DNA from: SVEL01 sp964573715
GTDB taxonomy: Bacteria; Bacillota; Clostridia; Lachnospirales; Lachnospiraceae
Reading direction: 5' to 3'
DNA: 12,211 bases
NCBI GenBank assembly: GCA_964573715.1
Contig: CAZNKR010000048.1
Span: 1-12,211 of the forward strand
Part shown: piece after piece, positions 7,396 to 12,211 of the stretch
Numbering within the stretch: the first letter of the stretch is position 1
Layout: the number at the start of each line of letters is the position of its first letter
Program-made: the position numbers and the translations under genes
The notes under the pieces: generated by a model
Told to the model about the DNA's origin: nothing
Seen by the model: only the letters and a program-made list of their open reading frames with translations
Database searches by the model: none

Positions 7396-7960
7396 AAAAT
7401 ACAAACTGAATAATAAAGGTGCTTCTTTAGTTGAGTTGATAATTACTATTGCCATTATGATTATTGTGATTGGTGGCTTAACAATTGGATTTTCAGTTAT
7501 TACCAATACATATGCAAGAAGAGCAGCAAATAACATAAATGATTACTTGCAAACAACAAGAACAAAGGCAATGACTATTGTAGCTGATGAGTGGAATATA
7601 GAGATTTCTAAAAAATCCGATGATTATATAGTTGCTATAAATAAAGTGACAATCACTCAGGACGCTGATGGTAATGATGTTAGAAATTCTGAGGTCTTTG
7701 ATCAGATTTTTGTAGGCGGAGATGTTGATATTGAATTTAAGGACAGTTCATTAGCAAGTAAATTGACCATAGATGAAAACAATAAACTAACAATAGTATA
7801 TTCACTTAGCCAAGGTTCAATAAGTGATATATTATATAATGATACTTCCATTGCAGGAGGTTCCCTAGGAGATATGGGAGTGTTTAGTATTAGAAGTGGT
7901 TCCTTTGGAAGAGATATTAATCTTTACTATACAACTGGTAAAAGTGAAATTATAGAATAG
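7382..7960 (+). CDS. Minor prepilin, FimT/GspH-like
   Basis: A 192-aa prepilin. The leader KYKLNNKG ends at G13, and cleavage gives ASLVELIITIAIMIIVIGG with Glu at +5. The next helix, YARRAANNINDYLQTTRTKAMT (44-65), carries the 'aa--l---l--aR--A' pattern of the H/FimT group. The C-terminal GVFSIRSGSFGRDINLYY (166-183) followed by TTGKSEI resembles the strand-turn-strand ending of the same group. Length is normal for that group. Two more in-frame ATGs (7379, 7385) flank the chosen start, and a TTG at 7355 is also in frame but has no RBS. The gene overlaps the end of the K/PilX-like gene by 14 bases. H-type subunits join I, J and K in the initiating tip complex. Confidence 0.83.
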   Translation: MMENRKYKLNNKGASLVELIITIAIMIIVIGGLTIGFSVITNTYARRAANNINDYLQTTRTKAMTIVADEWNIEISKKSDDYIVAINKVTITQDADGNDVRNSEVFDQIFVGGDVDIEFKDSSLASKLTIDENNKLTIVYSLSQGSISDILYNDTSIAGGSLGDMGVFSIRSGSFGRDINLYYTTGKSEIIE

Positions 7961-7967
7961 GAGGTGA
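7959..7967 (+). promoter_or_regulatory. Extended consensus RBS for a GTG-started prepilin
   Basis: AGGAGGTGA matches the anti-Shine-Dalgarno end of 16S rRNA over nine bases and ends 4 bases before GTG 7972, with the GGAGG core 7 bases away. It is the strongest RBS in the window, and it serves the only gene here that starts with GTG. It overlaps the stop codon of the previous gene. Confidence 0.75.
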
Positions 7968-7971
7968 TACA

Positions 7972-8622
7972 GTGAGTAATTACAAATCAATAAAATCAGA
8001 TAATAGTGCCTTCACACTTGTAGAACTTCTTGTATCACTTGCTATTAGTGGAATAGTAATTGTTATGATAGCTCTTATGATGACAAATGGTACAATGCTA
8101 TTTAGAAACGAAAGAGTGAAGATTGATTTACAAAATGAACTTCAGGCAGTAGATAGCTTTGTAACACAAACAGTTATGGAAGCAAAAACGCTAGATATTA
8201 ATAATAAATCTGGACAGCTAGATACGCTATATACAGGTGTGAGAGATGTAGATGATGCTCTTGCCTCATTAGATGGAGGAGCTCTTACAACAGAAAGAAT
8301 TATTACATATGACCCTGATAATAAAAGCTTATATATAACCAAATCCTATATAGCAAATTTAACAAAAGGATATTTGATATCAGGATATGTAACAGAGTTT
8401 AAGGTATCTATTGATGAAGATTGTAAAACATACAAAAAAGTTGTAAATCCAATTAACAACACAGTCACTTATGAACATGATGGATATAGTAATCCCATTA
8501 TTCTAAATGTATCTGTTACTATTACAGATGGAACAAAGAATAAGCATAAGGATATGGTAATAACAGCAAGAAATGAATTAAGTAGTGTAACTGTAGATGG
8601 CATTTCATATACTGTGAAGTAG
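7972..8622 (+). CDS. Minor prepilin, PilW/GspJ-like, with Ala at -1
   Basis: A 216-aa prepilin starting at GTG. The mature N-terminus FTLVELLVSLAISGIVIV (14-31) has Glu at +5 and is a textbook class III stalk. However, the residue before the cleavage site is Ala (NSA/FTL) instead of the nearly invariant Gly, and the leader lacks the Lys-Gly seen in two of its neighbours. The segment FRNERVKIDLQNELQAVDSF (44-63) fits the J/PilW pattern (R----l--el-al--f). The rest is beta-rich, and one cysteine (C151) stands alone. With the I-, K- and H-like neighbours it completes a full set of four tip minor pilins. It lies 11 bases after the H-like gene, and the giant gene follows after 16 bases. Confidence 0.83.
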   Translation: MSNYKSIKSDNSAFTLVELLVSLAISGIVIVMIALMMTNGTMLFRNERVKIDLQNELQAVDSFVTQTVMEAKTLDINNKSGQLDTLYTGVRDVDDALASLDGGALTTERIITYDPDNKSLYITKSYIANLTKGYLISGYVTEFKVSIDEDCKTYKKVVNPINNTVTYEHDGYSNPIILNVSVTITDGTKNKHKDMVITARNELSSVTVDGISYTVK

Positions 8623-8638
8623 GATTAAGGAGTGGAAA

Positions 8639-11600
8639 ATGAAAAAAATGAAAAAGCAAATCCTTAAAATGAGTATGAAGGCAAAGATAATATGTACTAT
8701 ATGTGTTGTAGCAATGGTAATAGGGGCTATTGCATATAATCTAAGTGGCCTAAATGCGAATGCGGAGGCTGTTGAGAAAGATAAAACATACTTAACAGAT
8801 ATTGTTGATAGAATTGCAGAAGGAAAGCAAAAATATTTTACTATTCTTGAAGTAGTACCATATGGTGGAGTAGGAGAATTTAGATATTTCAATGGAGAAG
8901 ATGAAGTTGCTGCTGGTATTTTAAATAAGAGCCAGGACGAATTAAAAAAGTTATTCCAAAAATGTAGCAACCAAACATTTAATCAATGGCAAAAGATTCA
9001 GGAGTTATATTATAACTTTAATTACTATATCAAATATAATTCGTACCAGAATACATATGAAATCAAGTGTGATGAAATCTTTAGTAATGATGTATTAATA
9101 GAGCCTTTTACATCATTGCTAGAAGGAAAGGTTCGCGTTAAAACTGTAGAAGCAAATAAATTAACTGAGGAAGATATTGATGGTGCAGACTTAATTATTT
9201 TATCAGTTACACCACAGGATAATAGTACAATTAGCTGCTACAATTTCTATAATGGAGCAACAATTGATGATAATACACAGTTGAATAAAACTAACGTGTA
9301 TGACAAATCAGGAAATGAGCTTAATTACTCTCAAATTACATATGAAACATATGAGAAAGTAGATGACAAACTTGTTAGCCGTGATATCTCATGGGAAATG
9401 GCAAGAAAACTGCTGGATTATATGGAAGTTGGTAGAGATCTAAGAGGAGATGGAACCTATACTCAGACTCCTGTTATTCTTGATGGAAGATTAAGTGAGC
9501 AATCTTCTCATGACAGCAATATGTATAAGCTTTCATTGATTTATAGAATGATAGAATCAAATCAGTATGATGATTTTATTAATAATCATATTACATTAAA
9601 TGATGCAGATGGAAATAGATATCTTACAAAAACCGGTGCACTTAGTGCTGCTTTATACTATGAAGATGAGGCAGCTACAACTGTACCACAAACTACTACA
9701 CCAGCCGAGACAGAGGAAGAAACTTCTGTAGATGAGACTGAAACGGAAACAGAGGAAGAAACCACTGTGGTTATTCCATCAAATGTAGTTAGATTAAATG
9801 AATTTACAAATATCGAAATTCTTAAGTGTTTAGATGCAAATGGATGTATTGACAGCAATCCAAATGCTAAAAAGAGAATTACAAATGACTATTGGGTACA
9901 TAACGGAGATGCAAGAATAATTCCAGCAAACTTAGAACATACTGTGTCAGAATCACAATACGCAGGTATTGATGAAAGAGGACTGTCAGGTAAGACAGTA
10001 GCAGATGTTATTAGATATCTCTTAGGCTGCAAGGATTCCTATACACCAAGCTATAGTTATGGAAAAATAACCATGCTTGAAGTTGAACCATGTAATTCAT
10101 TTAAATATGATAATTTTGAAAAGATAAAAGAATTGGCAAAAAGTATGGGTATAGATGTATCAGCATGGACTGGAACAAACTATACAAAATATTTTGAAGT
10201 AACATGTGTATCAACAAAGACATTAAATTGTATTACAACAGATTTAATATCTACCTATGATATAGTTTTTATAGGTGATGAAGTTGGACTAATGACAACA
10301 GTAACAGCCAAAGATTCCAATGGAAAATCTTACAAAAAGCCAATATACAATGACAAAAATCTTGATGGATATATTTATTTAGCATATGGAGATTTAACGA
10401 AGCTTTCATCTTCCCTTATGGGTTGGCTTCCTAGAGAATTCGGAGAATATACAGGAGGTACAAAAAAAGATGGTAGCGAGACTAAGATTTCAAGCACAAC
10501 TGACAATGCATATATTATAACGGCGGATTCATATCCAACAGATTCTAGATATACAACTTATAACTGGAATGGTACAAACTTTGCAGGTGGAGATAATAAA
10601 AATTTATATCATCAGCTTAAGTACAACCAGGTATACACTATCCAGCAAGGAACCAAGAATGTATGGACAGATTATCAATGGGAAGGCTTATCAGCAAAGT
10701 ATAATTCAGGTACTATATTAGGTGTAATAGATACTGAAGAGTACTATAGAAATAAAGCTAGTGATAGCACAGATATGAAGACAGTATTTAATGATCCTAT
10801 AGGTAATGCTAGATTTAGTGATAATGATATTACTGGAAAAACAATGAAGGCATTAATTGATTATGCGGATTCTGGAAAGCTTATGGTATTTTGTGATTCC
10901 GTATACGAGAATGACGGAGCGAAGCTTTATCCAACCTCACATATGGCTGGATTAATGAATTATGTTAATGCGCCAGGTTCAAAGGCAAATAGCTTAAGAG
11001 AAACAAATTTATCTGGTTTTATTACACATATTAACGCTATGTCTCCTAAGCTTAATTTTTCACAGACACCAACACCTATATCATATGTAAAAAATACGTC
11101 AGGTGACTCTGTAATTAAAATGCCTACAACTTCAGATCATACATTACAGTATGCATTTACTATTGATGCTTATGCAAATACTCAGTATAAGATTAAACTT
11201 ATTATAGATAAAGATGGAAATGGTGTATTTGCTGATACTGGTAAGGTTGTAACAGATGATTCAAATGAAATATTTAAAACAATGCTTGTTACAACAGATG
11301 CTAGTGGACACGCAAATGTTAGCTTTAAAACCACATTGCAGGATAACTGGAATGGTTTGGTAGCGTACAAAGTAGAAGTTGCAGAAATGAATGGCGCAGT
11401 AGAAACAACATTACGTTCTTCATATATTGGATATACAGCTGTTGTTGGTACTGAAAACAAAGAGGTTAAGGTTCTTCAGATAATACCATACAGCCAATAC
11501 AAGGAAAATAGAACATTAGCATTGAATATGTTATACAAGCGTGATGGAAGAGGTATAGACTTTAATTCAGACTTTACAGAGTTTAAAAAGAAATTATCTT

Positions 11601-12211
11601 TAATAGATGGTCAGGTTGGATACGATATTCAGGTTGAGACAATATATACATATGATTTTGAAAGTAAGTTTACAGCATCAAATCCATATGTTGAAGGTGA
11701 AAGCTACAATACAAGTGTGGATTATTTAAATTCAAACTTTTATGATATGGTTGTCCTGGGATTTGGTGATATTTACTTAGGAGATGATATTTCAAATATC
11801 CATGGTGCACTTGATTGTATTAAGGATTATATTGCAAATGGAAATGCAGTTATGTTTAGTCATGATAATATGAGTTTTAACGCTTCATATAACCATGTTG
11901 CATTACAAGGCTTGTCTAAAAAAGGCACATCAAATGTTGAAGGAACAAACATTGCATCTATACCTAAGACATCAAATAGAATTAAATCATATAATGAAAC
12001 ATCCCATGAAACAACCCATGTATTTAATGAGAAGATTTGTACAAATACTACTATTGAACTTAGAAATTATGTAGGTATGGATAGATATGGTGTTACACTT
12101 AGCTCAAGTGACAGAGATGGAAAAGGTCAACCAACATATAATTCAAGTTTGAAGATGGATTATTCAAAACAGTCTGCAGATGGAAATTATTATGTTGAAG
12201 AAATTCAAGGA
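8639..12211 (+). CDS. Giant exported protein in the PilY1 position, open at the right edge
   Basis: An uninterrupted reading frame of 1191 codons running off the window. AAGGAG (8627-8632) is 6 bases before ATG 8639. A Lys-rich N-terminus and a hydrophobic helix (about 17-35) end in LNANA/EA, plausible for Sec export with signal peptidase cleavage near 42; it has no prepilin site. The same three elements occur three times in order: a strand ending in Pro (ILEVVPY 69-75; MLEVEP 479-484; VLQIIPY 945-951), a buried strand after Asp (ADLIILS 183-189; YDIVFIG 540-546; YDMVVLG 1035-1041), and a helix-Gly-strand (TPVILDGR 277-284; DYADSGKLMVFCDS 741-754; DYIANGNAVMFSHD 1063-1076). This suggests repeated Rossmann/flavodoxin-like domains. 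An acidic Thr/Glu linker (347-376) follows the first, and a beta-rich domain with a DKDGNG loop (857-862) precedes the third. It resembles uncharacterised Lachnospiraceae proteins I recall as DUF5057, unverified. Function unknown; it directly follows the minor pilins. Confidence 0.85.
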   Translation, partial: MKKMKKQILKMSMKAKIICTICVVAMVIGAIAYNLSGLNANAEAVEKDKTYLTDIVDRIAEGKQKYFTILEVVPYGGVGEFRYFNGEDEVAAGILNKSQDELKKLFQKCSNQTFNQWQKIQELYYNFNYYIKYNSYQNTYEIKCDEIFSNDVLIEPFTSLLEGKVRVKTVEANKLTEEDIDGADLIILSVTPQDNSTISCYNFYNGATIDDNTQLNKTNVYDKSGNELNYSQITYETYEKVDDKLVSRDISWEMARKLLDYMEVGRDLRGDGTYTQTPVILDGRLSEQSSHDSNMYKLSLIYRMIESNQYDDFINNHITLNDADGNRYLTKTGALSAALYYEDEAATTVPQTTTPAETEEETSVDETETETEEETTVVIPSNVVRLNEFTNIEILKCLDANGCIDSNPNAKKRITNDYWVHNGDARIIPANLEHTVSESQYAGIDERGLSGKTVADVIRYLLGCKDSYTPSYSYGKITMLEVEPCNSFKYDNFEKIKELAKSMGIDVSAWTGTNYTKYFEVTCVSTKTLNCITTDLISTYDIVFIGDEVGLMTTVTAKDSNGKSYKKPIYNDKNLDGYIYLAYGDLTKLSSSLMGWLPREFGEYTGGTKKDGSETKISSTTDNAYIITADSYPTDSRYTTYNWNGTNFAGGDNKNLYHQLKYNQVYTIQQGTKNVWTDYQWEGLSAKYNSGTILGVIDTEEYYRNKASDSTDMKTVFNDPIGNARFSDNDITGKTMKALIDYADSGKLMVFCDSVYENDGAKLYPTSHMAGLMNYVNAPGSKANSLRETNLSGFITHINAMSPKLNFSQTPTPISYVKNTSGDSVIKMPTTSDHTLQYAFTIDAYANTQYKIKLIIDKDGNGVFADTGKVVTDDSNEIFKTMLVTTDASGHANVSFKTTLQDNWNGLVAYKVEVAEMNGAVETTLRSSYIGYTAVVGTENKEVKVLQIIPYSQYKENRTLALNMLYKRDGRGIDFNSDFTEFKKKLSLIDGQVGYDIQVETIYTYDFESKFTASNPYVEGESYNTSVDYLNSNFYDMVVLGFGDIYLGDDISNIHGALDCIKDYIANGNAVMFSHDNMSFNASYNHVALQGLSKKGTSNVEGTNIASIPKTSNRIKSYNETSHETTHVFNEKICTNTTIELRNYVGMDRYGVTLSSSDRDGKGQPTYNSSLKMDYSKQSADGNYYVEEIQG
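8831..9508 (+). repeat. Giant protein, alpha/beta module 1
   Basis: Residues about 65-290 hold the first set of the three shared elements: ILEVVPY, ADLIILS and TPVILDGR. Only the core strands are conserved between modules, and the lengths between them differ, so this is a diverged protein-level repeat, not a DNA repeat. Confidence 0.45.
9677..9766 (+). repeat. Thr/Glu-rich linker in the giant protein
   Basis: About 30 codons encode almost only Thr, Glu, Pro and Ala, including repeated ETEEE-like units (357-374). It looks like a disordered, highly acidic extracellular spacer separating module 1 from the rest. Short GA-rich codon repeats could allow length variation by slippage. Confidence 0.6.
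10061..10906 (+). repeat. Giant protein, alpha/beta module 2
   Basis: Residues about 475-756 carry the second set: MLEVEP, YDIVFIGDE and DYADSGKLMVFCDS. A large insertion (about 550-720), rich in Tyr, Asn, Trp and Thr, separates the second and third elements. Confidence 0.45.
11459..11869 (+). repeat. Giant protein, alpha/beta module 3 (compact)
   Basis: Residues about 941-1077 carry the third set: VLQIIPY, YDMVVLGFGD and DYIANGNAVMFSHD, here close together and easiest to recognise. The frame continues to the edge, with LRNYVGMDRYG (near 1141-1151) as a further conserved-looking stretch. Confidence 0.5.

Noticed and set aside
8639..12211. Giant protein as a true PilY1 homologue or an active class I amidotransferase
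   Set aside because: No PilY1-type propeller repeats or MIDAS motif were seen. The Rossmann-like modules lack a recognisable catalytic Cys in a nucleophile elbow with a partnering His/Glu. Only the position resembles PilY1.

Overview
The window is strongly AT-rich, uses mainly AGA for arginine, and has near-consensus AGGAGG ribosome binding sites about 6-8 bases before most starts. Together with pilus proteins of a type seen in Gram-positive anaerobes and no secretin, PilP or other outer-membrane gene in view, this suggests a monoderm Firmicute, most likely a Clostridia/Lachnospiraceae-like bacterium. The taxon is an inference from style, not from a marker gene.

Everything readable is on the + strand and belongs to one type IV pilus (T4P) gene cluster. 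Left part (19-3741): a prepilin peptidase/N-methyltransferase (PilD), then, after the only sizeable gap (81 bases, with a candidate promoter, a perfect palindrome and a small hairpin), the inner-membrane alignment complex: a single polypeptide that fuses PilM to PilN, followed by a long PilO-like protein. Middle part (3757-8622): four proteins with class III prepilin signals, tightly packed or overlapping. From their N-terminal patterns they look like the four minor pilins that start and cap a pilus: I/PilV-like, K/PilX-like (814 residues, no Glu at +5), H/FimT-like and J/PilW-like (Ala instead of Gly at -1). Right part (8639 to the edge): a very large exported protein, open at the window end, at least 1191 residues, in the position where pilY1 sits after the minor pilins in Gram-negative T4P operons.

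How they would work together (inference from family knowledge): PilD cleaves and methylates the prepilins at the membrane. PilMN and PilO form the membrane platform that links a cytoplasmic motor (presumably encoded upstream, outside the window) to the growing fibre. The four minor pilins form the tip complex that primes assembly, with the large K-like ectodomain at the very tip. The giant protein would be the tip-associated or surface effector, perhaps an adhesin.

The most interesting points are the PilM-PilN fusion whose junction preserves an INLLP-like motif, the loss of expected actin-fold nucleotide-binding residues in its PilM half, and the giant protein with three diverged copies of an alpha/beta motif set. 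No RNA genes, mobile elements, CRISPR arrays or clear intrinsic terminators were found.
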